From positions 52,501 to 116,500 of the forward strand of contig CAUYUJ010015746.1 in the NCBI GenBank assembly GCA_963575745.1: a stretch of DNA of 64,000 nucleotides, read 5' to 3'. Below are positions 39,000-49,764 of the stretch, in pieces. Each line of letters opens with the position of its first letter. Positions within the stretch are counted from its first letter, which is position 1. The translations under genes were made by a program, and so were the position numbers. The notes beneath the pieces were generated by a model. The model had not been told where the DNA came from. It saw nothing but the letters and a program-made list of their open reading frames with translations, and did not search any database. Source of the stretch: Prorocentrum cordatum (taxonomy: Eukaryota; Sar; Dinophyceae; Prorocentrales; Prorocentraceae).

Positions 39000-40215
39000 A
39001 CCCGGGTCCATTTCGGCACCCCTCACACGCTTCGTGGCTTCATAGGGGGCTCCACCGAGGGCCCCAGTGGCAAGGTTCCCATGCGTACCCGCCCCATGTC
39101 GGCAGACCCCGTACAAGTTTCGTGGCCCCATTGGGGGCCCCACCGAGGGCCCCAGTGGTTTACATGGTTACCCGCCCCATTCCAGCAGATCCTTCACACG
39201 TTTCGTGGCCCCATACGCAGCTCCACCTAAGCCATTGGCACGATTCACATGCGTACCCGGCTCCGTATCGGCAGACCCCTCACACGTATCGTGGCTTCAT
39301 ATGAGGGCTCCACCGGGTGCCCGCACCATACTGGCAAACCCCTCACACGTTGCGTGGCCCCATAAGGGGGCTCCGCCGAGCTGCCGAGGGCCCTGGTGGC
39401 AGGGTTCACACGGGTACCCGCCCCATGTCGGCAGACCCCTTACACGTTTCGTGGCCCCATAAGGGGGCCCTACCGAGGGCCCCAATGGCAGGGTTCACAT
39501 GGGTACCCGCCTTATGTCGGCAGACCCTTTACACGTTTCGTGGCCCCATATGGAGCTCCACCGACGGCGCCCCAATGGCAAGGTTCACATGAGACCCATG
39601 ACACGTTTCGTGTATCCCCAGGCAACTCCACCGAGGGCCTTCGTGGCAAGGTTCACACGGGTACCCGCCCCATGTCGGCAGACCCCTCACACGCTTCGTG
39701 GCCCCATAGGAAGCTCTACCGAGGGCCCCAGTGGCAGGATTCACATGGGTACCCGCTCCATGTCGGCAAACCCCATCACACGCTTCGTGGCCCCATAGGG
39801 GGGTCCCCACCGAGGGCCCCAGTGGCAGGGTTCACATGGGTATCCGCCCTGTTTCGGCAGACTCCTCACACGTTTCGTGGCCCATAAGGAGCTTCACAAA
39901 GCGCCCCAACGGCAAGGTTCACATAGGTACCCGCCCTATTTCGGCAGATCTCTCACACGTTTCGTGGCCCCATACGGGGGCTCCACCGAGGGCCCCAGCG
40001 GCAGGATTCACATGGGTTGCCCGCCCTATTTCGGCGGAACCCTCACACGCATCGTTGCCCCATGGGGAGCGCCACCGCAGGCCCCAGTGGCAGGGTTCAC
40101 ATAAGTTCCCCGCTCCATGTTGGCAGACCCCGCACAAGTTTCTTGGCTCCATCCTTGGGGGCTTCACCGAAGGCGCCAGTGGGAGGGTTCGAATGCGTAC
40201 CCGGATCCATGTTGT
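39000..40215. repeat. 88-bp tandem repeat array
   Basis: About 13 units with the anchors TCGGCAGACCCC and CACACGTTTCGTGGCCCCAT. Anchor positions include 39101, 39270, 39430, 39519, 39677, 39765, 39856, 39943, 40033 and 40122, a period of about 87-91 bp. The apparent proteins with WPHKGAP-like repeats are translations of the array. Confidence 0.93.
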
Positions 40216-41270
40216 GCAGTGAGCTGTCATATTGGGCGCTTCCATGTCCGTAGGTTGGATTCTTCGCCAAGGTATTTTGTTCTGTGCGCCCACTTGTGCA
40301 TATGTCAGAGCTCGCGCCACCCTGTAAGCCGCTGTATTGCCGCGTCTTTGGAGGGCCTCGAAAAGGGAGTCCTGTTTTAGCGTTTTTGCCACAGCCAAAT
40401 GTCGACGGTGTATCAATGTTGGCTGTGCGCTGACTTTGCGCCGACGACTGGACCGCGTGCACGATGCCGTCGTAGCTCCGACCGAACCCGTAATAAATGA
40501 TACCGTTCTTCTACTATCCGCGAAGACTCCGCAGTGGATGTGTAGCTCTTCGCGAACATTGGAATGGCTGCTTCCCGCGCGCACTGGATGAACACCGCGC
40601 GATGCTTGTCTGGTATGGTCTCCTGCTCGGCCCCGCGTCGTTCTTGCATTCGATAAGCTTCGGGCTGGACGTCGTGAGGAACTCTGCTCGATCTTCGCCT
40701 CTCTGGAGAAGCGTTGCCACCTTGTCCAGGTCCCACCTCGCGTGTGAACGCTGCATTGATGCGGTCGGAGCCTCCACCTAGTGCGTGATGTTCACTTGCG
40801 TGTGGTTCGGGAACCTCTTAGACACGTGCAACTGCATCACCACGCGTCCTCAGCATGCACCCTCGGTGCTGTCAGGAAGGAGCCCGCTCGGGCCAATGAT
40901 GACGTCAATGGTGCTCTTCGAGCCGCTGGGCCCTTGATGCGTTTGTCCCGCGCTCCAGAAGTATGTGTTGTAGGCCGCCATGCGGTGCATGTTGGTGCGT
41001 GCGTTCGGCTTCCCACTCGGCCCTCATGATCTGGGAACACTGGTTCCACTGACTCGTCTGGGCCGTGCGGGTTGCCTAGCCCGTCATTCTGGCGCACGTG
41101 TCCGCCGCCAAATCAGACTCCAACCGTCGAACAGCTTCTCAACCGTGATTGGCCATGCCGTCTTAGCATTAGCAGCCCTCGGGACCAGCGGGAAGTATGC
41201 CATCATGCATTTGCACTGTAGCGCTCCTCCAGAATAAGGCATTTCCACTGTACAGAAGAAATTGTGGGGC
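40216..41270 (-). pseudogene. Decayed APE-type endonuclease fragment
   Basis: Reading minus, the segment at about 40995-40880 gives NMHRMAAYNTYF, AGQTHQGPSGSKSTIDVIIG. This is the pattern of the C-terminal half of an EEP/APE nuclease (an N-T-aromatic pair, then TH.G and ID). Stops and frame changes occur on both sides: a TGA just upstream, a TAG near 40780 before VEAPTASMQRSHARWDLDKVA, and two stops near 40515. Flanking pieces (CKCMMAYFPLVPRAANAKTAW near 41200; a coding-like stretch at about 40460-40205) may belong to the same relic. It is probably a dead LINE of a different family from LINE-A/B. The call rests on one short motif run. Confidence 0.4.
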
Positions 41271-42880
41271 ACATGCCTCGTCGATAGTTGAGCTTCCTGA
41301 GGTGCCCCAAGGCTTCTGTGAGCCCTCCCAAGGCCACTGGGGGATAAGAAACTTCAGTGGAGCACCTGCTGGCAGGCCGATTTCTTATTTGACGTGCCTA
41401 CAGTAGGAGATGGAAAGAGGGAGAGAAGATAGATGAGGATTCATGACGCCGAGTAGCAGCTGTCGTCAAGCGACGTCCCTCCCTCCCTCCAGTCCCTTTA
41501 TCCTTCCCTCCTTCCCTCCCCTCCATCCCTCCCCCTCCTCCCGCTCTCCTCCATCCTCCATCTCTCTTCAACCCTCCCTCCCCCCCCTCGGGTTTTCGTT
41601 AACGGGGGGCAATCAACGTGGGCTGAAACATGTACTTTTCGTCACCTTAGGGGCAGTCCAGGACCCGGGCCCACTTCCTGCAACCCTCGATCACCCTACA
41701 TGTATCGGGGGCGCGCAAACATGGATTAGCGATCCATGGATTTGGCGCGCGGTCGCCAAATCCATGAATCGGGGGAGGTGCCCTTCCCAAAATGCGGCCC
41801 GTGCCGCCTCGCTCGGCGGCGGAAATCCGCGATTTCCGATGGACACAAGACCCGTCGCTAATCCACGCCCCCTTGAGCCGTGTCTGCGATCGCCTGAATG
41901 TATATCGTCCACCCGTTGCCGTCCGCCCGATCCCCTTCCCTCCTCCGTCACTTTGGTCTCCATTCCTCCTCCTCCTCCTCCTCCTCCTCCTCCTCCTCCT
42001 CCTCCTCCTCCTCCTCCTCCCCCTGCTCCTCCTCCTCCGTCACTTTGGTCTCCACTCCGCCCGCCCCCCCCGGTCGTCGCTGTCCTTCTTCTCCTCGACG
42101 GGCGCCTGCGGCGTCCAGGTGCGGGGGGGCAGATGCCACGGCTTCGCTCAGGAAGAGGAGGGTAAAGAGCGGGAGGAGAGGAAGGGAGAGGAAGAGGAGG
42201 AGGAGGAGGAAGAGGAGGAGGAATAGGATGAACAGGAGGAGGAAGAGGAGGAGGAATAGGATGAACAGGAGGAGGATGAAAAGGAGGAGGGGGAGGATAA
42301 CAGGGAGCAGAGGTGCCGATAATTACTAAAGCTGCTCACAAGGGCCATGGTGATTCTAAGGGGCTCCAGGGAGGCGACGACAGCAGCAGGAGGATGTGGA
42401 CTGTACGGCACAGCGGGGGACAGGGGTAAGGAAGATGAGGAGTGGAAGAGCCAGACGCTGCGATCATCATCCGATCAGAGTCAACGCAACGTCGCAAAAG
42501 GAGGGGCAGCAGCAGCGGGAGGAGGAGGAGGAGGAGGAGGAGGAAGAGAGGAAGGATAATACGATGCATATAGATGAATATACGCCCGGTGATGATGATG
42601 ACGAAGACTACGATAAGAAGGACAAATAAGATAGGAAAAAGGAGGATCAGGATGAAAACCTGCAGGATGCCCGACAGATAACTACATGTGCCACGGATGA
42701 AGCAAAGTATGCAGAAGTATGATGAAGAGGTAAACGCATGCGAAAACGGTGGTGGAATGTCACATACAATGACAAACAAGATTTATCCATTCATGGTCGG
42801 TCGATTTGACCAGGGAGGTAAGATTTGACCAGGGAGATGAACGTAATACGGGCGACCAGAGGGGAAACCATGTGACAAAG
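41271..42880. other. No gene; microsatellites and a hairpin
   Basis: Includes a perfect 13-bp hairpin, CATGGATTTGGCG / CGCCAAATCCATG with a 6-base loop (41735-41766), (TCC)n at about 41963-42030, (AGG)n at about 42195-42295 and a GGA run near 42520. No coding domain recognised. Confidence 0.6.
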
Positions 42881-43289
42881 CGAAGCAATGCATATTCATC
42901 CAAGTTGCATCGTCCGCAACCGCGAAACCATCGCTGTCTGCGTCGAAGGGGAGAAGGGACACGAACATCTTGAAGCGCCGTTGAACGGCACAGCGGGAAC
43001 ACTTCAAACCCCTCCAGCACTCCCCATCCCTATTCCTCCAACTCCTAATCGTCCTCGTCCTCCAACTCCTCCTCCTCCTCCTCCTTCCCCCTCCATCCCT
43101 TTCTTTTTCCTCCTCCATCCCCCTCCGTCCCTCTCCATCCTTCCAAACCCCTCCTCGCCCTCCTCCTCCTCCTCCTCCTCCTCCACCTCCTCCTGGTCCT
43201 TTGCACAGCCTCGATGCCTATACATGACCAAGGCCAACGCAGGGCGGCAAAAGAAAGGAATACACGTCTTCCCACTTCTATGTTTGAAA
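42881..43289. other. TCC-rich pyrimidine tract, no gene
   Basis: 43060-43200 is dominated by TCC/CTCC runs. Nothing else was recognised. Confidence 0.55.
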
Positions 43290-43870
43290 TACCCGGGATC
43301 GGACCCTCCGAATCCCAAGCCCCCGGGGCCCTCTGGAACCCCAGATCCGTGGCCCCGGGGGACCGTGGACGCCCCTGCAGGAGGCCCCCCCAGGCGTCTC
43401 AGTGCTCCTGGAAGCCCGTGCGGGGCCTGGGCAGCGGGCCCAACTCGGCCAGGAGGGCGGCGGCCCCAGACACCAACCAGTCGCCCGAAGACGACCCAAA
43501 GACCCCCCAGAGGCTTCCCAAACGCAAAACATATTGATTTCCCATTCTTTTAATGGTTATGGGAATGCCCTGTTCTTCGATCTTCTGGGCGTCCGAGACA
43601 GCCTGGGAGGCTCGAAAATCGCAACAAAACCATCCGCAAGGGCTTCCAGGCAGTCCAAGAAAACCCCAAGACGGTACAACAGACCCCAAGACACCCTCCG
43701 AGCATTCCAAATCGTGACCCGGCCGGTCAGGGAGACCGCGGTTGGAGGCAGGGTGGCCCGAGGAAGCCCCCTGAGGTCCTCAGAAGACGCCCAGGAAACC
43801 TCCAGAAGGCCTTGAAGAAAACGTGAAATTTTCCGCGAAGTCCCCAGAGGCTCTCCAAAGAGCAACCTCC
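43290..43870 (+). repeat. CCAAGAGGCC-type degenerate array, copy 1
   Basis: Degenerate short units (CCCCAGAGGC, CCCAAGAC) with an AT-rich core near 43525-43610 (AACATATTGATTTCCCATTC) related in position and base content to cores at 45660-45720, 47755-47815 and 55100-55160. Confidence 0.5.
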
Positions 43871-44869
43871 GCAAAAAGAGCTGGGGAGGATGGGTAGAAT
43901 TCGCAGGGTAGGGCGAGGATGAGGAAAAAGAAGCATGGAGACAGGATGCCGAATACCATTATTATAACAGCGATGCCGGAAAAAACAACAAGGAATTATC
44001 GCTGAATTGTCTTTTTGGCCTTCCTGGCAGTCCGCCTGCATATCAAATTTCAAGGGCCAAGATGTATGTCGCGAAACGTCAATGCAGAGAGAGAGAGAGA
44101 GGGAGAGACAAAACAACAGAGACAGAGGGACACAACATATATACATGTATACACATACATAGATATACATATTTACATACATTGTTGTATATGTACACAC
44201 ATATATACTAGAACCACGCGCGCGCTACGCGCTCGCTTAGGTTCTAGTCGCAGATGAGCCGCGGGTGCCGCTGTAAGCCCCACTGTGGCCACAACGACGA
44301 TTTCCAGCGATCTCGGACCCATGCCATCGACGCAAAGAAAGGCGTAGTCAGAACGCGGGGCGCCACGTTCCCGCGTATCTCACAATCTCGCTGGCGCGCT
44401 TGTGTGGTTTATCGAACTGCGCTGTTTTCTCTAGTTTCACTTCTGGTCTGCCCCGCCGTGACATCCAATTATTTTGCACATCTGTTCAGTCTCCCCATGC
44501 CCGATCACGCAGACATCCGCCGCCTCCTGATGTTGGGGTTGATTCGGGGCCTCATTGTCCGCGCGTGGGAGTGCGTTGTTTTTTTCTCCCTCTTCCTTGT
44601 GCTCCGGGCTTCTCGTTTTCAGCGGTCGTTCAGCTGTCGGGTATCTGCAGCGGGCGCGCGAAAATATCCTGGTCATCCGTGCCCTTCTCTGCAATCAGTT
44701 GTTGTCGGGTCCGTCCACAGGAGTGCAGAAACTTCTTTTGTGCTGGACGCCAAACCTCATGCTGGCGATAACCGCACCCGTGGGATCAGAAGGTTCGGGT
44801 TCACGGGGGATGCTCAATGATTTGCCTGGCAAATCCCATGTATGGAGCTGCCTGGAACTCTGACGGGGG
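43871..44869. other. No gene recognised; short hairpin at 44208-44248
   Basis: ACTAGAACC (44208-44216) and GGTTCTAGT (44240-44248) form an inverted repeat around a CGCG-rich loop. (GA)n lies near 44090 and AT-rich repeats near 44140-44210. A 188-codon plus frame (44254-44820) has no recognised domain. Confidence 0.45.
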
Positions 44870-45385
44870 CTCTGGCGGTACCTTCTTGGCGCTCTGGCGA
44901 GGCCTTTCAGGAGGTGAAGGAGAGGCGCGAACCTGAGAAATTGTATACTATAGCTACACATACACATACACACACCGCTCGCTCGGGCGGGTCCACCCTG
45001 CAAGGGTGGGAGGAGCAATAACCGCGTGAAATAGTATGGTGTAGGGATGCCCTACTCTCTCTGGCGGTGGTTTCCCTGGCGCTCTGTCGAGGCTTGTCCA
45101 GGAGGGGAGGGGGGAGCACGAAACCTGAGGAAACTTATGGTATAGCCACACCCCGTGCGCTCTGACGGGGCTACCTCTGGTCCGGTGGGAGGAGCAAGAC
45201 AGAACAGGGACTGTATATGGTATAGCAACACCCCTCTCGCTCTGTCGGGGCCGCCCTTGAGGGGTGGGAGGAGCAAAGCAACTTGCGAAATGATAGGTAT
45301 ATCGATGCCCCGCTGGCTCTGGCGGGGCCTGTCTGGCGCTCTGGTGGGGCCGTCCCAGGAGAGGAGGGAGGAGCACGAAAGCTGA
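44870..45385. repeat. Degenerate 80-100 bp tandem repeat
   Basis: About five or six diverged units sharing GGGAGGAGCA, GGTATAGC and GCTCTGGCGGGGCC. GGAGGAGCA-type anchors lie near 45009, 45110, 45188, 45267 and 45367. Confidence 0.75.
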
Positions 45386-45477
45386 GGGATGAGGGGAAGA
45401 AGAGGAGAGAGGAAGGAATGGAGGCAAGGGGAGGGGGCGGGAGGGAAGGAGGGACGGAGGGGGGGTCGAGTCAAAGG

Positions 45478-45965
45478 CCGTCTGGGCCGTCTTGGAGCGC
45501 CTTGGGGCCTCCTGCTCCCGCTCTGTGGCTCAGCTTGGGCCTGTCCTGGGGCTCTCTTGGGCCGTCTTCAGGCTCTCCTGGGCCGTCTTGGGGCTCTTTC
45601 TGGGGCCTCTTCGGAGGTCTTGGGGCGATCTTCGGGGCGTCTTCGGCCGTCTTGGAGCGTTGGAAGCTCGCGAGAAAACGAAACATATTAGAAAAAGCAA
45701 CCGTAAATCAAGGATATGGGCCTCTTCGGACTCTCTCGGGACGCCTCTCGGAGCTCTCCTGGGGCCTCTTGGAGGCCTCTTGGGCTGTGTATTGGCCGTG
45801 TTGGGCCCATCTGGGGCCCTCTTGGGGCCCTCGTCGGCCATCTTCAAGCCATCTCGGACCCTCTTGGGGCGCTCTTGGGCGTCGTCAGGGCCTCTTGAGG
45901 CTTTCTTGATCTGTACGGCCCGCGTGGCCTGTCGTGGGCAATTTGGAAGCGGCCCGGGGCAGTCT
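45478..45965 (-). repeat. CCAAGAGGCC-type array, copy 2 (inverted)
   Basis: On plus the units read GGGCCTCTTGG/GGCCGTCTTGG. The AT-rich core (45660-45720) contains AAACGAAACATATTAG. It is the same family as 47560-48130 in the opposite orientation. Confidence 0.65.
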
Positions 45966-46044
45966 CGCAAGGTCTGTGACCCCCCAAAGGTCCCGGGGGG
46001 CGCCCATGGAAGAGGGTGGCACCAGCCCGCCCCCCCCCCCCCGA

Positions 46045-46182
46045 TTTACTCATATATATTTATATATATATATATATGTATATATGTATATGTATGTATG
46101 TACATATAGGTGTGTAAATGTATATATTTGTGTATATGTATATGTATGTGTATATATTAATATATATATATATATATAACAA
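46045..46182. repeat. TA/TATG simple repeat
   Basis: Alternating TATATA, TATGTA and TGTGTA blocks, sharply AT-rich against its surroundings. Confidence 0.93.
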
Positions 46183-46330
46183 CACAGGACACCGACATCG
46201 GACGCGCGGGTCTGGCCGCCGAGGGTGCTAGCGCCGCGCATCCAGAAGGTCGAGAGCACGCCTCGTACGTACAAGGGCCCGGAACCCTCCTGGCGCGTGG
46301 CCGACGGGGAGTGCGACATAAGTAGAGGCC

Positions 46331-46538
46331 TCCTAGATGGGATCCGAGTAGATGGGGTCGGAGGATCTCGCCGCATCGCCGATGCATCGCCGATGCACTG
46401 GCGACGCCAGCGATGCTATCGGCGACGTCGGCGTGGAGAAAAGTGAGCCCCACATCGAGCCGCATCGGCGATGCATCGGTGATGCATCGGCGATGCGGCA
46501 TGAGCCTCCGACCCCATCTACTCCGACCCTATCTAGGA
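46331..46538. mobile_element. 208-bp foldback element
   Basis: Arms of about 65-70 bp are inverted copies: left TCCTAGATGGGATCCGAGTA, right complement TCCTAGATAGGGTCGGAGTA. Both continue into GATGGGGTCGGAGG and then CCGCATCGCCGATGCATC, around a spacer of about 70 bp. No flanking duplication was resolved. Confidence 0.65.
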
Positions 46539-46565
46539 ATCCTAGAATTAGGTCGGGCACAGGTT

Positions 46566-46640
46566 GGCGCTGGACTCCCCTAGCGGCGCCTCCAGCGCCG
46601 CCCCTGGCGCGCTCCGCGCCAGGGAGGGGAGTCCAGCGCC
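46566..46640. repeat. 75-bp palindrome
   Basis: GGCGCTGGACTCCCCT (46566-46581) and AGGGGAGTCCAGCGCC (46625-46640) are perfect inverted copies, with a further GCGCC-rich palindrome inside. Confidence 0.8.
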
Positions 46641-47529
46641 GATCCGAGAAATCCGCGCGGACCTCCGAGTTTTTACGTTTATGTCGTTGTTTGGTTCCCC
46701 TAGTGCTGTGGGTTGATGGGCAAATGTTCCACCACCACTACCATATCTAGGACGGGAGAGGAGGGAGGATGAGGAGGTCCTCCTTCTCCTCCTCCTCCTC
46801 CTCCTCCTCCTCCTCCTCCTCCTCCTCCTCCTCCTCCTCCTCCTCCTCCTCCTCCCCCCTCTCCTACTTATGGTAGTGGTGGTGGACAATGAGCCCATCA
46901 TGGGTGGTGCTGGCCGCGGCCGACACGGAAGCCAGCAGCCTGGAGGAGGTGGCGACGGTGCAGTCGGGCCTGGGCCGGAAGAGCATCCGTCAAGAGCACG
47001 AGGCCCTCCGTCGGCCAGAACACTCAGGACGTCCAGGGCGAGCCCGCACCCGGGAGACGAACCCGCCAGGCAGGTGTTCGCGCTGTCGGGGTGCAGACAT
47101 CGGCATAGGAAAACACGCCCAGAACTCCACCGGCAAGGCAGCCCCGTTTTCAGCATTGAAGCTGGGGGGCACGGGGGTTCTGAAGGCAGCAGCGTTGTCC
47201 ATTATGCCTGGTGGGCGCTTTTTTACGCCAGCGGCGGTAGGCCAGAATAACATCCTTCAAGAGCATGGGGCCCTCTGGCGGCCAAAGCACACAGCACTCG
47301 TCCGAGGGTACCCTCCCCAGGGTGCGCAAGAACATCCCCCAAGCACGAAAAACATCAGGGCACCCTCCCCGAATCGACCTCCCCAAAGATCCGATGTCGT
47401 GTTTTTTCCAACGCGCGGTCCCCGGAAATCCGCCGACCCCTTGTGGGTCTCTAGGCGTGTGCGATAGTTCCCCCCCCTCTAGTCCCCCCCTGGGACCCCC
47501 AAACCGGTGATTTGACCCCCCCTTGATGC
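46641..47529. other. TCC microsatellite (46781-46857), otherwise no gene
   Basis: About 76 bases of (TCC)n, then ordinary sequence without a recognised coding region. Confidence 0.6.
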
Positions 47530-48130
47530 CCCCCCCCCCCGGGCCCGGCACGAGCGACTCACGGAGCTTTTTCGGGCCCAAGAGGGCCCCAAGACGGGCC
47601 CAGAAGGCCCCAAGTGGCCTCCAAGACGGGCCACGAGGTCCCCGAGACGCCAATTGGGCGCTCGAAAACGCCCAAGATGGCCTCAAGTCGGGCTCCGAGG
47701 CCTCCAAGACGGCCCCGGAGGTCCCACATAAGCCTCCCAAGGTGGCCCCGATATGCTAAAACTGGTGATATCCCATTATGGTTTACGGTGTTTTTTGCCT
47801 TTTCGCCGTTTCGGCTTCCCGACGCTCCAACACGGCCCCCGAGGCCCTGAATACCGCCCCGAAACGGTTCAAGAGGCCCCCAAAATGGCCCCAAGACGGC
47901 CCTAGAGGCGCCGAATACGCCCCAAGAGGGCCCCAAGACGGGCCCAAGAGGGGGCCAAGAGGGGGGAAAAAACATTCAATTCGAGGCTTCGGCCCCCAGG
48001 CGCCCCCAGGAAGCCCCAAAAGGTCCCCCAAAAGGCCCCCAAGAAGCCCCCAAGAGGCCCCAAGCAGGCCCCAAGAGGCCCAAAAGAGGCACCCAAGAGG
48101 CCCAAAATAGCTCCCAAAGGGCCTCCAAAA
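47530..48130 (+). repeat. CCAAGAGGCC-type array, copy 3
   Basis: GGCCCCAAGAGGGCC-type units surround two unique cores: core 1 at about 47755-47830 (CCATTATGGTTTACGG, GCCTTTTCGCCGTTTCGG, CGACGCTCCAA) and core 2 at about 47966-47990 (AAAACATTCAATTCGAGGC). The same two cores in the same order and spacing occur at 54905-55500. Confidence 0.75.
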
Positions 48131-48907
48131 TATGGGCGGTACCATTTGAGGCACACGGACGACGTACCTCGCGTGGTTTTTGGTCGGTACCACTTGAGGT
48201 ATCCGAGAGGCCGACCACGAGATCCCAAATAATATTCCACTGGCCTCAGACTCACAACCCCGGCACGGCAGCGGGATTCGCGGGACGCGCCTCGGGCCAT
48301 TCGAGAAATATCCCTCTCAGAATCCACGACAAGATCCTCACTTGTCCTCGTCCTCCTCTTCGTCCTACCCCTTCTTTTCCTCCTCCTCCTCCTCCTCCTC
48401 CTCCTCCTTCTCCTCCCCTGTCGTCTCCGTCTCCTGCTTTGTTCCTCCCCACTGTCCACAGCATTCGCGCGCTGCCCGACGCGCTGCAGCGCCTTCGTGG
48501 AAGCCCCCCAGAGGCCCCGAAACGGCCCCCCAGCGGCTTCAAAACTGCACTCCTCGAGCCCCCGAGAAGCGTGCCGCGAGATCCCTATACACATACTTGA
48601 AGCCTCTAACTCATAACCCATGACCCAGCACCTTGTCTCCGCGTCCCCCTCCTCCTCCTCCCTTGTCTCCTCCTTCCCCATGCGCATACCACAAGCCTCT
48701 ACCCCACATCCCATAACCCAGAGCCTGATCTCAGTGCCCCCCCCCTCCTCTTCCTCCTCCGCCACCTCCTCGTCGTCCCCCTCCTCCTCTTCCTGCCCCG
48801 GTTCACCTCATCCTCTTCGATGCTTCTCCCCCCCATTCTCCGCCTCACCCCCCATCCTTCTCTCCCCGTCCTCCTTTTTCTCCCCAACACGCGCGCCCGA
48901 TTGGGCA
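48131..48907. other. Short direct repeats and TCC runs, no gene
   Basis: CGGTACCA(T/C)TTGAGG occurs twice near 48136 and 48184. AAGCCTCTA with CATAACCCA recurs near 48600 and 48693. (TCC)n occurs near 48340-48420 and 48640-48830. Confidence 0.6.
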
Positions 48908-49764
48908 TCATGTGCATGTCTTGCACTTCAGAGTGCCCTTCTTTGCGTCGCGCGGGACATTGTGCGGGTCGGGGAACGCCGACTTCGGTAGTCTCCTCTT
49001 GCATGCGCCGGTGCACTGATACCCTTGGTAACTGCGCGCGTTGAACCCGAGTTCCTCGCAGCCTCTGCACACCACTTTGGTTCCTTTCGCCTTTCTATGA
49101 TGTTCCACTTGCGTCGGCTTCAAGTGTCTCGTGTCTGAGAACGCTCCTCCGCACGCCGCGCACGTCAGTGCCTTCGCGTCCGCCTTGGCTTTCCGTTTGC
49201 GATTCGCTGCCTCCGCATTCCCCCGTCGTACCTCTTTCTCTCGTTCTTCCGCGCATTTCCGACAGAGTCTTCCGCCCGCAGCATTGTGCTTCTTCTGCGC
49301 TTCGGACATCCCCGCCCCCTCTTGGAACTCCGACAGGCAGTCGCCGTTGGAACACCGAAATGTGACCACGCGTTTTTCATTATTCGACGCAAGCGTCGCC
49401 CTCTGACGTTCTCCCGCACATTTCCGACACAACCTCTGGCCCGCTGCGTTCTGCTTCTTCTGAGATTCCGACATCTCCGCCTTGTCGTCATACAGCGACA
49501 GGCACTTATCGTTCGAACACCGCGCTGTTCCAACACTCTCGTTCCACTTCGCGCTGCCAGTGCGCGAGTTCTGTTTCGCCTTGACATCCCTGCACTTTGC
49601 GCAGTACATTGTCCTAATCCTTTTCGTCTCCCCGTTTTCGAGCGCCGCGTCCGCGTTCCGACCGCTACCTTGCCGTGCCGCGTCGTCACCCTCTGCTCTC
49701 ATTGCCCACCCTCTGCGCGTTGTGCACCATTTTGCACCTGCGTTTTTTTCATCTCCTCCGTGCA
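48908..49764 (-). pseudogene. Tandem zinc-ribbon region, probably the severed C-terminus of the helicase protein
   Basis: The minus frame (ORF numbering from ATG 49882, where the first ~45 codons overlap the helicase in another frame) is rich in paired cysteines: CAKC (94-97), CSNDKC (122-127), LCRKC (152-155), CSNGDC (177-182), LCRKC (207-210), CAACGGAFSD (241-244), CRGC (272-275), CTGAC (290-294) and CKTC (320-323). Two units share a CLS...KAEMSESQKK / GAGMSEAQKK and LCRKC layout, so it is an internal duplication. The last unit resembles small CX2C...F...CX2C ribbons such as Stc1-type domains (tentative). The helicase ORF ends in a matching Cys unit cut by TAA, and a run of seven A at 49745-49751 lies between the two frames. 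One substitution plus one shift would join them, so this is called a broken continuation. An independent small gene is the alternative. Confidence 0.55.

Noticed and set aside
39000-40215. Proteins of 90-163 residues with WPHKGAP-like repeats
   Set aside because: Translations of the 88-bp tandem array; the repeat length is not a multiple of three, so the frame rotates.
44254-44820. 188-codon plus-strand frame as a gene
   Set aside because: No domain; residue use changes along the frame and the region has AT and hairpin repeats at its 5' side. No support beyond length.
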